Below are positions 38,462 to 53,125 of a stretch of 64,000 nucleotides of DNA, one piece after another. How positions within the stretch are numbered: position 1 is the stretch's first letter; every line of letters starts with the position of its first letter. A program made the position numbers and the translations under genes. The notes under the pieces were generated by a model that had not been told where the DNA came from, did no database searches, and saw nothing but the letters and a program-made list of their open reading frames with translations. The DNA is from Sipunculus nudus (taxonomy: Eukaryota > Annelida > Sipuncula > Golfingiida > Sipunculidae), in contig CM049315.1 of the NCBI GenBank assembly GCA_026874595.1, forward strand, positions 11,286,664 through 11,350,663. Reading direction: 5' to 3'.

Positions 38462-41138
38462 TATAAAGTTTATGTATTTAATATAAAATAATATTAAAAT
38501 GATTAATATTTTAATCTTTCATTTATCACATAATTTGGGAAAGTAGTACTTTAGAGAAACTGATGACGTAAAAGAGCGATATGTTTACTCATTCACCTGA
38601 ACCACAGCAGCGCCAATGCGACAGCGATGATGATGACGACTCCAGCTGATACCCCACCCGCGATCGCTCCGGTATTTGATGTTTTAGGATTTTTCTGACT
38701 TTCTGCGATTTAAAAAAAGTTTATAACAGATATTTCTAACAGATTTGACCAATATATTTCGAATTAATCCTATCTTAGCTACCATGTATTTCTAGCTTCT
38801 TCATCGCTTTAATTATAGTTGTCTTTGTAGCGAGACTAACAGCCAGGTTAGAAATAAAGGTACTCATTTTGCCACGAACATTTTGTTGACAATAATGTGA
38901 GTACCGCCTCTACAATGACAGAAACAACTAAGTAAAATACGAAACTTTTAATTCTAATCTGGGGCCAGGGATATTCACAGAACTGTTATTATTCATTTGT
39001 GGATATATAATACAGGTCGTTGTGCTTTATGTGATTCATAATATTTAAAACTAGAAAAGCACTCAGAGAGCTCAGACCTCCACCAAGGCAGCTCATTACC
39101 CTCACATGGAACTGTCCTACAAAATATTCCTTGATCAGGAATGTTATATGTATCAAATTTTATTAAATATTCCTTACGATCAATGCCGAGCAATCCTGAA
39201 GATTTCATCAAAATCCGTCAATAACTTTTTAACTAATGTTGCTAACAGGCAAACACACAAAGCAACTTCCGGAAAAAGAAATTCCCTCCCGCTTAGTGGA
39301 GGTAATAAATAGGTAATGTCGAATAAATCTGCAGACTAAAGCTAAGGTTTCTTGTGTACGTATTGCGTTATGCGGAATGCGCATAAAATCGGTACACGCA
39401 TTGAGAAATAAAGAAAGTGAGATTCCTCAGGCGCGGATCCGGTATGGGGATTGCGTATCCATCGTTACATATAGCGGTTTTTTTAGATTTAGCACGGTAT
39501 CCGGGGGCAACACATAGAAAAAATACATGCAGCCGTGCAGGTTCATATGAAATTTCTCAACACGCTTTTCGCATTCCGTATATAAGGAATCTTACACGTT
39601 ACTACTAAAGAAACTGATTTAAATGAAACCTCGAAGCCCAGGCGAAACTGTGAGAACCTGAACGAAACAATGTTTTGTGCATTGTTTTGTACTTTTGAAC
39701 ATCTGACATTCCATGCTTCGTCTGCAAGTGAAAAGTCTACTCATAGGGGGAGAAAATGTATTTAAACCGTTTATTCATAAAACATGAAGAAGTCAATTTG
39801 TAATGAAATAACCAGACATACTGTTGTGTTATACACGAATCAGATAAATGTATGAGAAATCCAGATATACCTTTATATATATTTCATTTATTCTTAGAAT
39901 ATTGCTTATCAAAAGTATCAGGCACAACAAATCCTTCAAATTTTAAATGCAGAACTTGTTACCCACTACTTACAGTTGTCAGGCTTAAAAAAATATTATG
40001 TGAACATGTCATATTAAAATTAAAGTAGTTTTACTAAAATTATGAATGTCCGTTCACTTATTTTATGTATGGCCGAGCTATACGGTATATTTTATGCCTG
40101 GGTGTACCAAATGTCAAAAACATTGTCAATGGCTGCGTTTTTGCATCTTTCTGTCTCGCTCCGACACAAGATATGATCACATTTATTGATTATTTTAATT
40201 GTTAAATGATGTTAAAAAACCGTTGAATGAATATGATAATAACTGAATATACTCAGCAAGAAAAATATAAGACTCTATTGCTACGTGCGTTTGAAAGGTG
40301 TTTCACGTCCACCAAAAGCTGACGTTGAAAAGGGGCATTTCCAAGTCTACGGTAAACAGCGTACTCCAACAAACATATCTCGGGCGTGTCAAAGTCGTGT
40401 TTTTATGCCATTCTCTCGTGGGGGTTTCGGTTTGGGGGAGCTATAGTCCTTCTTATAACAACAAGGCCCATGACAATAAAACAACAAACAATCGCGGCCC
40501 TCATGCTGTACGTTGTTTTACTGACGCCTTTCAGGGAAACGGTACGTACACGTGGAGTGCCGTCATTGTCCTCTATGACGTCACCACTCGCACTCCAAAT
40601 ATGGCCAAATCGTCACCTGCTACGTCCCTGTGTACACAAAAATACAATGACACCCCCCCCCCCCCCCATAAAACACTAGAGCGAATTCCGGGATTATTTA
40701 CGCTTGGGTTACAGTGAGTTATGAATGTCACAAAGAAAATACTATAATTGTACAAAAACATAAATGTAGATCATATATCGTGTATGAGACACGTACATTA
40801 TATCACTGATGAAACGTACCAGTTCTCGTACCAGGTAGTTAAGATTTAAGTGTATAATAAAACGAATAAGCTCGCCGTGAGGTTGAATTAGTATCCAAAA
40901 CTGTGGATCCTTTAATTATCTACAGGGGTCGTTACCAAGACAGGTTTCGACCGCAAAAAGGAAAATTGTCGTTGCCTTCCCAGGAGATGCCATAGAGTCG
41001 GCATTGTCATGAAAGTCGTGAGAGGCTCACGCAGGCGATGCAGGATGTGTGTGTGTGGACCGGTCACATAATTTTATAAACTTTAAATTTTGTGATCTTA
41101 TAGCAGCAGTAAAGTCAAGTTTATAAAATCTAAAGGCC

Positions 41139-41188
<50 letters not shown>

Positions 41189-44100
41189 CCTCATGAGTAT
41201 GAATGAGATCTCATATTGTGCATCTATTGAATCTTGTTTTTTATTTTGATTTTGTATTAAAATTTTGTTATAACTTTGGTTATCATTGTGGCTATTCTGT
41301 TTTCCCTATGATAAATATACGAGGTCCTACCGAGATCTATATAGTTCGGTGGTTGTAGGGAATCAAGTAATACCGTTAAAGGTTAAATGTGAGTTTTCCA
41401 TATTTGTAAAATAGGGTTTCCGTTTTACAATACGGTTAAAAGTTCTGAATATTTATAATTTCAAAAGTTAAACATATAGTATTATCCATACTCTATTGTT
41501 TAAACTTAGATTGGCTGAGTACAGCTTATTCACAAGTAAGTTTTGGTACCTCCTTGTAGTGGTACCAGCAAGAGGCTTGAACAGCTGAGAAGGTCGGTCT
41601 CATAGGTCCTGGCCAGGAGCGGCGATTAGTCGGAGATGGGTTTCTGTGAGCACCCTGTTTAAGCCGTCCGTCTGTCCGTTCCACCATTGATTCCTAGTGG
41701 AAAGAACCATGTAGGACTTTCCTTCATAGCTGTATGGTTTTGATATCCCGTCAGGGCAGCTGGCATTAGTGTTAAAATTCCCTACTGACTATGATGGTAA
41801 TAACGGGTTAAGTCTACAAAATTTCACAATATATTTTCATGTATAGGGCTACATGTAAGCTTCAAACTGTGATATACAGTTCATTTTTTGGTGTGAGGCC
41901 GTTGGCAGTGATATATACTGCTTGAATCAGAGTCACACGGTGAGACCTAACGTAATTGCGTCTGTACATGGTGATAGACAATTTACGATTGCATTGTGTA
42001 ATTTTATGTAAGACCAAACAGGGTCTTTGAATTTTTTATGGAACCATAGACTGCGTCAAACGTGTGAAACGTGCAGTAGTAGGTAGGTTCACATAGTCGA
42101 ATGTTCGTGATAAGGACATAGATACGTAGGTGTATCGAAGCTCTAGTGGTTAGCCCTAGTTTAAGGTGTTCTAAAAGAAACGATAACCGGTTTTGCATGA
42201 TAAACTGGGATAGTTGTGCTCTAGGAGATAGCATAAATAATAAGTTCCTGTGGTGGACTTGATAAGGAATGGGTGAATGTGATCAATTCCACTGTGTTGA
42301 GGATTCAGTGAGTAATCCTAGCGTCTTCTTAACTCTGTAGTCATTCTATGTGAAACGACATGGATGTTATTCAGATTAGAAGGAGTGCAATAGGGAAATA
42401 GGGAGGAAATAGGGCTGAGCGGAAAAGAGTTAACAGCTTTTATAGACGGAGCTATTGCTGATGCCAAGCCTGAGGCTGAAGCAGCCAAAACCGAAGCAGA
42501 GGCCCCTAGTGAAGCAGCTAAAGCAAAAGCAGAGGCAGCTAGGGAAGCAGCTAAAGCTGAAGCAGAAACAGCTAGGAAAGAAAGAGAAAATTAAAGGAAG
42601 GCTCAAGCTCAGGAAGCTGAGGCTATGAGACAGGCTCAGGAAGCTGAGAGACAGTTCGAGTTAGAAAGGCTAAGATTAGAGAAAAAGAGGGATTTAAGCA
42701 GGTCTTCTAGTATAACTGAGACTTCATTTCTTAATCTGTGACAATGGGAGTTCCTCCTGTTCCTTTACCCAAATAAGACGAGGATCAGGACAACTTTGAT
42801 GCTTTTATCAAACGTTTTGAGAGCATGGCCTTATGTATGAAGTGGCCAAATGAACAATGGGCAATATTTCTCTCATGTCAGGGAAAGCATTAGATGCCAT
42901 ACATTGTATGAGCATAGCTGATTCCATGTCACATGAGAAAGTAAAAGGGGTTCTTATGTATCAATTTAGACTTAATCAAGAAGGTTTTCGAATGAAATTT
43001 AGAACTTGCAGACAAAAGAAAGATGATACCCCAGATCAGTTTGCAGTCACGCTTGAGAGTCATTTTGATAGATGGCTAGATCTAGCGAAGGTAAGCAAGT
43101 CGTATGAAAGCCTCAGAGATCTCATTCGATGTGAGCAATTTATGAATTGCTGCAGCAGAGATTTGCTGATATATATTAAAGAAAGAGAAAGTGCTACTTT
43201 CAGTCTGGTAGTAAAACGTATGTGCAAGCTCATGGGCTGAATTCGTTTTCGAATCAGTCAGGATCATGTAAGGGATCAGATGCCAATGGACATTAAGAAA
43301 AAGGCTCCAGATTCCCGCGACACCAACCTGCTGGGTTAGGAAATAAGAAACGCCTAGTTTGAGCAGTAACCCTAAGGAACTTGATAGAGGTCGGAAAGGT
43401 CGCGATAATAGAAGGACGGGGAAAATTTCATGTTACATCTGTGCAGGGAATCATTACCGTCGTGACTGTCCACAGTTACCACATTTTAAGAAAGAGGTAG
43501 CTCAGGGAATGATTACTTGCGAAACATCATATCAGCAGACACAGGCCGGGACTTCAGACTTCAGGCTAGCAATACCCCCAGAGGAAGATGGATTTGGCGC
43601 CCAGATCATAGTTCTAAGAGGGGTAGCTCAAGTATTTCTGGGGAACGTCAAGCACCAAAACCACACCGATTAGCTGCTTGTGTGCAAATAGACCATGTGC
43701 CATTAACACGAGTTGTTAAAAGCACAGAAAGATGATAGTAGTTTAAAGCATTTGTGGGGAAACGTTGAATCAGAAGATGTAGGTACCAAATACATATTCT
43801 TGGTTGAGCAAGGTTGGCTGCTAAGACAACTCAGAGATTCTAAAAATCCTAGAATAAGAAAAGGAAGGGCTAAAGGTCTTAGAAGTTCCGAGGAAATACC
43901 GGAACATATCATGAAGATGGCACATGAATCTTGGTTTCAGGGACATCAAGGAATTAACAATACCTTAGCTAAGATTCAAACCCTATTTTATTGGCAAGGC
44001 ATCACCGATGATGCCTTAAGATTTTGCAGATCTTGTGAGATATGTCAGAAAACCACAGACAAAGCCTCCATTGGTTAGAATGCCACTGATAGGAGTACCT

Positions 44101-47100
44101 TTTCAACGAATTGCCGTTGATTTAATAGGTCCCCTGAGTCTGCCTTCAGAGAGAGGTCACAGATATAAACTAACAGTAATTGGCTATACAACGCGGTATC
44201 CCGAGGCAATCCCTCTGAAATCAATTTCTACTCCAGAAGTAGCTGAGGCATTGATGAACTTGTACAGCAGGGTTTGTATTCCTCAAGAGGTACTCTTAGA
44301 TTTAGAACCCAATTTGTATCAGATCTGATGAAAGAGGTGTCCAGGCTTTTGTCTATACGACAAATGACCAGTACACGATATCACCCAATTTGAAATGGTT
44401 TGAATGAAATGTGCAATGGCATTATCAAGAAAATTCTGAAACGATTGTGTGTAGAACAGCCATATTAATGGGTAGATATTTATCTTCCTTATTGTTCGCA
44501 CTCAGAGAAATCCCACACTCTAGTTTAGGATATTCGCCTTTTGAGTTGATGTATGTTAGATGCGTTCGCGGACCTATGTCTATTTTGCGCGAACTATCGA
44601 CCAATCAGCGATTAGCGCCAGAAGCTAAGACAGAATATCAATATGTGGTTGATTTAAGGGAGAGGTTAACCGAAACCTGGGAATTAGCGCAATAATTTCT
44701 GGCTAGTATGGCCACAATGTAAAAACGGTATTACAATTTTTTAAGCAAAGCCACGCAAGTTGAAATATTGGGTATAAGGTATTGATTCTATTGCTTACAG
44801 AAGCCAATAAACTTCTGATACAATGGAAAGGTCCATTAAGTGTTGTAGGGATCAAACACGAAAATGATTATGTGATTGATATCAATGGATCACACAGGTT
44901 GTTTCATATCAACTTGTTAAAAGCACGACACTTCTGATGATATTGTAGCGGGATGTTTTGAGGTTGTACAGAATCCTGAAGTTTTATGTAGCACAGAAAC
45001 AAAATATGAGGCAGAAGTAGATGAAATAAATGAGGAAGTTCTCATTTGTATACCATCTGCGAGACAGCAAGAATATACAGAACAGTTGAAAATTAACCCT
45101 GAATTAGGAACTATACAGAGAGATGGGGTCAAACTACACTGTAAATATCGAGATGTTTTCACAGATGTACCAAAGAAAACATCAGTGATAAAATGTTAAA
45201 TATTGCTAACTAGTGATGAACCCATCATATCACATCCGTACCCTGTGCCACAGGCATTACGGAAAAGTATCAGACAAGAGGTAGATAACATGCTGAAAAT
45301 TGAATTCATTGAGAGGTCAAATTATCATTATGGTCATCCCATAGTTATGGTTAAGATGCCAGATGGAAGCAATCGATTTTGCATTGACTTTAGAAAGTTG
45401 AACAAAATCACTTTGTTCGATCCTGAACCTATACCAAGGTCACAGGAGATTTTTTCTACTCTAAAATCCAGTAAGGTTTTTTTCTAAAACTGATCTCACC
45501 AAGGGCTACTGGCAAATCCCTATGGAAGACGGTGATAAAGAGAAAACAGCATTTGTTATTCCGGAAGGAAAATTTTACTTCCGAGTCATGCCATTCGGGT
45601 TAGTTACTGCCAGTGCTCAATTTCACAAAATGATTAGAATCGTTCTGGCAGGATTACCAAATGTCGTCAATTATATTGATGATATATTTGTACATAATGT
45701 TACATGGGAAGAACATTTGTTTACTGTAAAGCATGTTTTACCGAGGCTGCGAAGGGCAAATCTAGCAGCACGACCTTCCAAATGTTTACCAGGATTCAAA
45801 TCCCTGGAGTTTTTCGGTCATGAGGTAGGAGAAGGTCAGGTTAGAACAAATCCAGCATTGAGATGTAGCTAAGAAAATAGCTAAATCCGCCTGAGACCAA
45901 GAAGCAGGTTAGATCTTTTGGGGTCTCACAGGGTTTTACAGCAATTTTATTCCCAACTATTTGGATGTAGCCTTACCATTGACACTTCTGACCAGAAAGG
46001 GAATCCCTGATAAAGTGAAATGGGAGCAAGCACAAGGAAATGCATTTATCCAGCTAAAACAATGCTTGGATAATCCTCCTATACTACAAATGCCTGATTT
46101 TGAGTAAAGATTCAAATTGAAAGTAGATGCGTCAGACACTGGGCTAGGTGCAGTGTTAATGCAATAAAGTGAAGGTAAAGATTTTCCAATTGCATATGCC
46201 AGCAAAAAGCTTTTGCCCAGGGAAAGAAACTATGCAGTGATAGAGAAGGAATGTCTTGCCATTGTATGGGATGTAAATTGTTTTGAATTTTACTATTATG
46301 GAAGAAATTTTGAAATTCACACTGATCATAAACCTCTGGTTTACATCAATGAAAAGAAAACTGTGAATAAAAGAATTATAAGGTAGGCAATGGTGCTCCA
46401 GGAATTTCGGTTCCGGTTGGTCGCCGTGAGAGGTTGGGACAATGTGGGACAAGACTACCTCATTCGAGAGCCACCTGTAAATATGGTTTCATTTTGTTCT
46501 TTTCTTGGTTGTACAAATCATGTTTCGTCAGTGAGAAATTTGTTAGGTAAATATGTATAAGGCATATCACTATTATATAATAATTTAAGAGTATAGTAAT
46601 ACAGAATACATTCGGCCCGAACTGTGGTGAATAGGTTCAGCTTGGTCAGTCAACCACCTGTTAGCCCGCGAAGTGTTATGCTTCAGTGAATATGGCTCTA
46701 GTCGCTAAGAGACCGGGAATATCAAGTATAAATGAAAATTGTTTTACGCATTACACTCAGAGCTGAACTGGACGTAGCCTGATTCGCCACAGCAGTGGAA
46801 CCTAGCTCCCAGTAATGTTAATATAACCTGGTCAGAAGGTATGTCAATGCTGATGTTTTAGTTAATTGTACTACATGCGTACATTATGTTGACCAATGAA
46901 ATTTACTCAAAGAATATTATCAATGTTCCTGGAAAATATAACCAGAACATGAGTCTGTTCCATAACGATACTGTTGTTTTGTAAAAGACTTGTAGTGAGT
47001 TATATATGTCACAAAGAAAATGCTATAATTGTACAAAACCGTAAATGTAGATCATATATCGTGTATGACGAAACATACACTATATCATTGATGGAACGTA

Positions 47101-50100
47101 TAAGTTCTCGTACCAGGTAGTTAAGATTTAAGTGTATAATAAAACGAATATGCTCGCCTTGAGGTTGAATTAGTATCCAAAACTGTGGATCCTTTAGTTG
47201 TCTACAGGGATCGTTACCAGGACAGGTTTCGACCGCTATAAGGAAAATTGTCGTTGCCATCCCAGGAGATGCCATAGAGTCGGCAGTGTCTTGAGGGTCG
47301 CGAGAGGCTCACGCAGGCGATCCAGGATGTGTGGACCGGTCAAATAATTTATAAACTGGACTTTACTGTAACTATAAGCTCACATATTTTAAGAATCTAA
47401 AGGCATATATATATATATGAGTATGTATGAGATCTCATATTGTGTATCAATTGAATTTTTTTTTTTTTTTTTTAATTTTGAATTAAAATTTTGTAATAAC
47501 TTTGGTTATCATTGTGGTTATTCTTTTTTCCCCATGACAAAGTAAAATAAAATATTTCTCTCAAGACAAGTTCACTAACCTTGGTGGCAAGTAGGAGGTT
47601 TGTGTCCATTCTGACAAGTACAGGCACCTGATGTCTTGTTGCAATTCTTTGGCTCCTGGCAGTTATCAGAACAGTTACCCGCGCAATTGATACCATACTT
47701 TCCTTGTGAACATTCTTTTGGAACGAAGTAAACGTACATATTATAATGATTATTACTTTTTGGACCAGGTCACTATTTGTAAAATAAGGCTCAGATTAAA
47801 TAGAAATTAACTAAACGTTAATGATAAGATAATAGCAAATAAAGTCGTCAATTGTATACAGGTTCTGTAAATGGTTGAACAAGCGAACTTGTTTTATAAA
47901 TTTTAAATGTAAAGGAAAGTATTTATCATTTCATCAACCTGTCACTTCAGGCATTTGTTAAAAAATATATATTATATTCATAAATACACCACCAGGGATA
48001 AAAGAATTGCCCCTAGTTGATAAAATAATTCATGCAGCAAAATGTATAACACGGTGTGAATGAGGAATGTTCTAACATAAGTCTTATGATTTTCTTATTT
48101 ATCTATTTCAGCAAAATTTAATTCCTTAAACTATGCATTCTTTAAAAGATTGAAGGCGATATCTGATTGCCAGTCGAAATCCCGCCATCCAGGAGCGCAT
48201 CCACTCAGCGCACTTGTGCCGTTTTTCTTGTTACACACTTCGTTACTTTCTAAACATCTGCATACCTTAGTACAGTCCATGCCGAACGAACCATCAATGT
48301 AGTCTTTGTGTAAAACAGTCAAAACAATATCAAGAACAGTGAATATACACATCTTTTTACACTTTATCACCTATTTTCACATTTATTCCAATGACCAACA
48401 TGTATTACGCGAGTTTCAGAAGAAGATAATTAAAACTGAAAAATAATTTAACAAAAGGATCGAGCTCTGCATTTCTATAGTTAAACTCTACCATGTTTCT
48501 GCGATATAACACACTGAGAATACTTCCAGAGTGTTTGCAACAGAATACACAATCACAAATGTACGGCAGTATATGCCGTAACGTTGTCTTTTAACCAGTA
48601 TTAGTTGTCGTGAAAGGATGTTTCCAAGTTTATCATAGCAGATAAGAGGCATGTCCTAGAAGAGCTCAAAGTGGTTTCATGATATCATAAAAATATCTTC
48701 CGACTTCCACAAATTGGGCCCCGATGCGCTCCAAATTGGATATTTCTCTGTGCAGGAGTTCCGAAGCGCATCTGCGTATAGTTCGCACCAGATAGACGTA
48801 ACATGACTGAACGATTGACTCAAAACTTTGGCCGCAGCATTGAATTGCCAAATATCGTAGGTCATCGGTAATTTTTTAGGCCCAGCGTAAACATTACGAA
48901 ATGTGGATACGATATGATAGGAAGCAAGTTAGAACACGAAATCATGGCTATAAATTCAGTAACACGCTTGATTATATACACCCTCGTCCAATGTCTTGAA
49001 TGTTCACACTTTGTAGAAGTTTCGGTACAATACCTTTAAATTCTACATATCCTTTGTATCTTTATCGTTAGCGATTCGTGTCCTTCTGGTAAATATTGGT
49101 AAACAGCCGTTGCCGCTGATTGATCATTCGGGTAATTATTTTGTAGCAATATTCTACAGGACTCTAGGAGGCTCATACATTGTTCTCATGATAGTTCGAA
49201 CTGGTACGTGCGCTTGCAAGTCATGTTCATTAATGACAGTGAATTCGGGAAAAGGCGTATATGAAAACGAAAACTAGAGTGAAATAAAATAAAATCCTAT
49301 TTTTTATTTTATTGTTGACCTGTGCAATCTTGAAAGCTTTTCAAAGGGTGTTACCTGTTTGACAGTCAAATCCGTGCCATCCAGCAGCGCATCCACTTTG
49401 AGTAAAAGTGCCGTTTTCCTTGTCACATACTTCCCCACTTTCGAAACATCTGCAGTTCTTAGTACAGTTCAGGCCAAACGATCCATCAGTGCATGCTGTG
49501 TATAACCAGTGAATAACAAAATCACTGTTTAATTTATTCAAAAGTCAAAGCGCTGCACTGATCAAGTGTGTATACAAATTTCACGAGAAAGTTAAAATCC
49601 TTTTTAAAAACTAGATCAAACACATGGTCATTAATTCTTAATCGTTCACAAGATACAAGCATTGGCATTATTTTGGTAATCTTTGTCTAAGCAAATGTAG
49701 CTATATGTAACTCACGATCGTGACAGATAGGGGGTTGATATCCAACTTGACAAGCACATTCTCCAGACATCTTGCTACATATTCCAGGGTTGTCACATTT
49801 ACTCGAACAGTTTCTCTCGCAGTTTGGACCGTAGTTTCCTTGTAAACATTCTTCCCAGTGTATATAAAGAAAATATTTTTAAATAAAACCTAACGTTTCA
49901 TTTTTTCCCCTTTTAACTTGTGTAGGTTAGAACTACAAACTACTTCATATTTAAAAAGCATTCTTGATAGTTTAAAGCATACTACAGTATAGGAGTGTTT
50001 GTATTGTCTGATTTATTTTATATCAAAAATGTTAACAACACCTGTCAGGCAGCCTTGGCCATGAAAGCCCGCAGCACACCCACTCTGTGTACACGTGCCG

Positions 50101-53062
50101 TCCGTCTTCTGACAAACTTCTGATCTATCCAGGCAGTTACAATTGTTAATACAGTCCAAGCCGAACGAACCGTCCATGCACTCTGAAAACATGCACATGC
50201 GTGTTAACAGGTGAGTAAAAGCATATGTAAAAGTAATGATATTTGGCATTTTTCTTTTATTTGCCTATATATACATTAGGTCTTTGTTTACATAAGTTTG
50301 TATGCCTGGACGTTAGGATGTGAATGTTTGTACAAGAATACTGACCGATGTGACACTTGGGCGGTTGATAACCAGCCTGACAGTTGCAGATTCCTGAAAT
50401 CCTGTCGCACGTCCTTGGTACCTCACAGTGTTCAGAGCAGGTACGCTCACAGTTTGGTCCGTACTGACCCTGTGTACACTCTTAACAACATTAAGTGGGA
50501 GATGAGGAAATTGTTGACAATTAAAATAATAATATCTGCCAATGCGTCTTTTTGAATATATGATAATTTCTTATTTTATATCATTATAGCTGTACATTGA
50601 TAGAAAAATAAATCGAAGATGGTAAAATCTTCTCCCTAAAAAAATCAACATGAAACAGTTTTAATCTTTAAATTACCAACTTAGCCAAACGTAATTTGTA
50701 TGTGATATTAAGTGAATCAAATACATTCGAGACCATTGAAATGTCAATTGATGGTTTTCTAATAAAGCAATATGGTTCCTATATTCAAATAAAAGATTTT
50801 ATGTTACAGATGTCCGACAATGTAGACGTCCAAATCACCATGCAACCAAAGAACGTGCACGTCATTAATGACGACGTCACCTGTTTGACAGCCTGGCCCA
50901 TGCCACCCCGCCGCACAGCCGCTCTCAGTACACGTGCCGTCTGCTTTATCACAAACTTCTGTCGTATTGAGACACTGACATGTCCGACCGCAGCCCTTGC
51001 CAAATGTACCGTCCGTGCATGCTTCATGGAAAATGTTATGGTGAATGCATTATCCATGATTCCCATTTAAAAGACAAAAATAAACACAATGATGCAAGAT
51101 CGAATAAAAAACGTATACTAGTAAAAAAAAGTCCAGCCTACGTTTCCAACAGAGGAACACCTCTGCCTAATGATATAAAGAAAATACGCATGTCAGACAT
51201 AAGCAATATAGTATTTCGTGTCACCTGTATGACAGTCAACCCCCGTCCATCCGGGAGCACATCCAGTTAGGCAGTGTCCAGTCGTCTTGTTACAAACTTC
51301 CTTATCGTCTTCACAACGGCAAGTCTTATCACAGTGTACACCGAATCGGTAATCAATGCATTCTGTTAATAAAAAAACACAAGCCTGCTAGCTTCCCATA
51401 CTCATGACAAACTACATGAAACCTTAGCTGGTCATAATATTTTGAAGTTGTCTCAATCAGAATTTAAGAAACTGTGAAATACAAAAGTAGGTGTAATACC
51501 TTACAAAGGTTTTGCCCCCCAGCCGTAATGTATGTACTAAAGCAATTAAAGGACATTTTATCACAATAAAAATATCAAATAGGAACAGATTAAAAGTTTT
51601 GTACACTTGGTGAACACGGAACAGGAATATGCAAAGCACCTATATAAGACAATCAATTTTCTCTCCCAGTATAGCAATACAATAGCCTGGTAATCTGTCT
51701 ACACGGGCGGCATCCTGTCTATCGATGAACAAAACAGTTCTGGACCATTCTTTCTACTATTTCACTACTTTATTCTTCTTTTTCTCCAATAGTTTATCTC
51801 AAATATCAGGACTCATCCTTATTAGAATGATCTATACAGGGCTGACGGAGCTGACTCGACCAAAAGTGCAGCTCGACTGGTTTCTAAACTTCACTGAATT
51901 TAATTACAGCGAATTAAATAAAATGAACTTACAATGAGGATCACTTCGAAGATTCCATTTGAAGCATTGGTTCAAATACACTGAGATTTAAAATTTTTGG
52001 TTCAAGATATCTTAACATATACGAGAATTAAAATGTCATATCTCGATCATGCAGATATTAAAAAAAAAATTGGTTCAAGATATTTAAATATACTCGAATT
52101 ACAAATCAAACTTAATTGGACTAATTAACAAACCTTGACAGGAGTTTCCTTTAAAATGTTCATGACACCCTCCAGCTGTACAACGACCATTTTCTGAGTT
52201 GCATGTATTCTCTGCCTCACTGCAGTGACACTCTTGCATGCAGTTCACCCCAAAGCGTCCTTTCGGACATGCTTAAAGTACATTATTCAGATGTTGCAAA
52301 TAATTTGCAAATAAAAAGAATAAATTGCAAATAACATAATAAAACATTTCCGAAATTCAGTTCTTTCGTCCTTTTTGCATATAAGTTTGCTGTTATTGGC
52401 TTTCACTGATAATATAATATATAATCATATTTAATTCTATTTAATCTATTGGTTAAAGTTAAAACCATTATTTTATGTCAGCTAAAAACTAGTTGTAACA
52501 ATCAGAACGTTTTACTTACAACAAGGTGGGATGGAGCACCGCTGATAATTTAACTCGGGGTCGTAATAACACCAGATATATTTTTCATATCCTCCGCCAC
52601 TCGCTAGCGGGTTCCTGCAGTAATTCCGAGCCTTATGTATGTCCCCATCTGGAAATGTGCTATACCCTCTCTTCGGTGGATACCACGGAATACAAGTATG
52701 TCCGCCATCCGTTGTAGATTTTGTACCTTGATAATGTCTACCATCACCATCATTGTACTTACAATAAGAATCTTGGGAAATAAATTGATAAACAACTGTT
52801 ACAGATAATTATTGTACATGAAAGAAAATAAAGGCTAAATGAATCAGAGCTGTCAATCTAATTGATAATGAACCCTAAAAATAATGCCTTTGTTTCTGAA
52901 GCTATATATCATTTGAAAGAAAGGTTTACTTAATAGACAGCCAGGTCCCCAGGTCCTCTGTGGACAGTTTTCACAGTTACCAGTCACGATGTCACACGGG
53001 TCATTACACAAACAGTCATATCGGCACTGCCAACCGAACTTCCAAGGGTCACATTCTATGGG

Positions 53063-53125
<63 letters not shown>

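Larger units (their letters stand above)
40715..47539 (+). mobile_element. Ty3/Gypsy LTR retrotransposon, Gmr1-type domain order, degenerate
   Basis: Two direct LTRs bracket gag, integrase, then reverse transcriptase and RNase H. Integrase lying before reverse transcriptase is the order of Ty1/copia. Among Gypsy-like elements it is known from the Gmr1 group (established knowledge). RT, RH and integrase sequences are nevertheless Gypsy-like. The protease region after the zinc knuckle appears deleted. Many stops and shifts make it inactive. It lies antisense within the largest intron of the RPTP gene. Confidence 0.88.
38703..47579 (-). other. large RPTP intron hosting the Gypsy element and repeats
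   Basis: The 8.9-kb intron links the last EGF exon to the transmembrane exon. Besides the Gypsy element (40715-47539), the 2-kb stretch 38703-40714 holds an imperfect palindrome at about 39345-39600 and a C-run at 40651-40666. No further exon with EGF-like cysteines was seen, and the flanking exons agree in phase (1). Confidence 0.6.

Noticed and set aside
40298-40717. Open frame of 139 codons before the 5' LTR
   Set aside because: It runs through a C-run and into the LTR boundary, with no domain and no splice support.
52604-52795. Minus-strand open frame over the kringle exon
   Set aside because: It is in the wrong frame; the kringle is read in another frame with proper splice sites.
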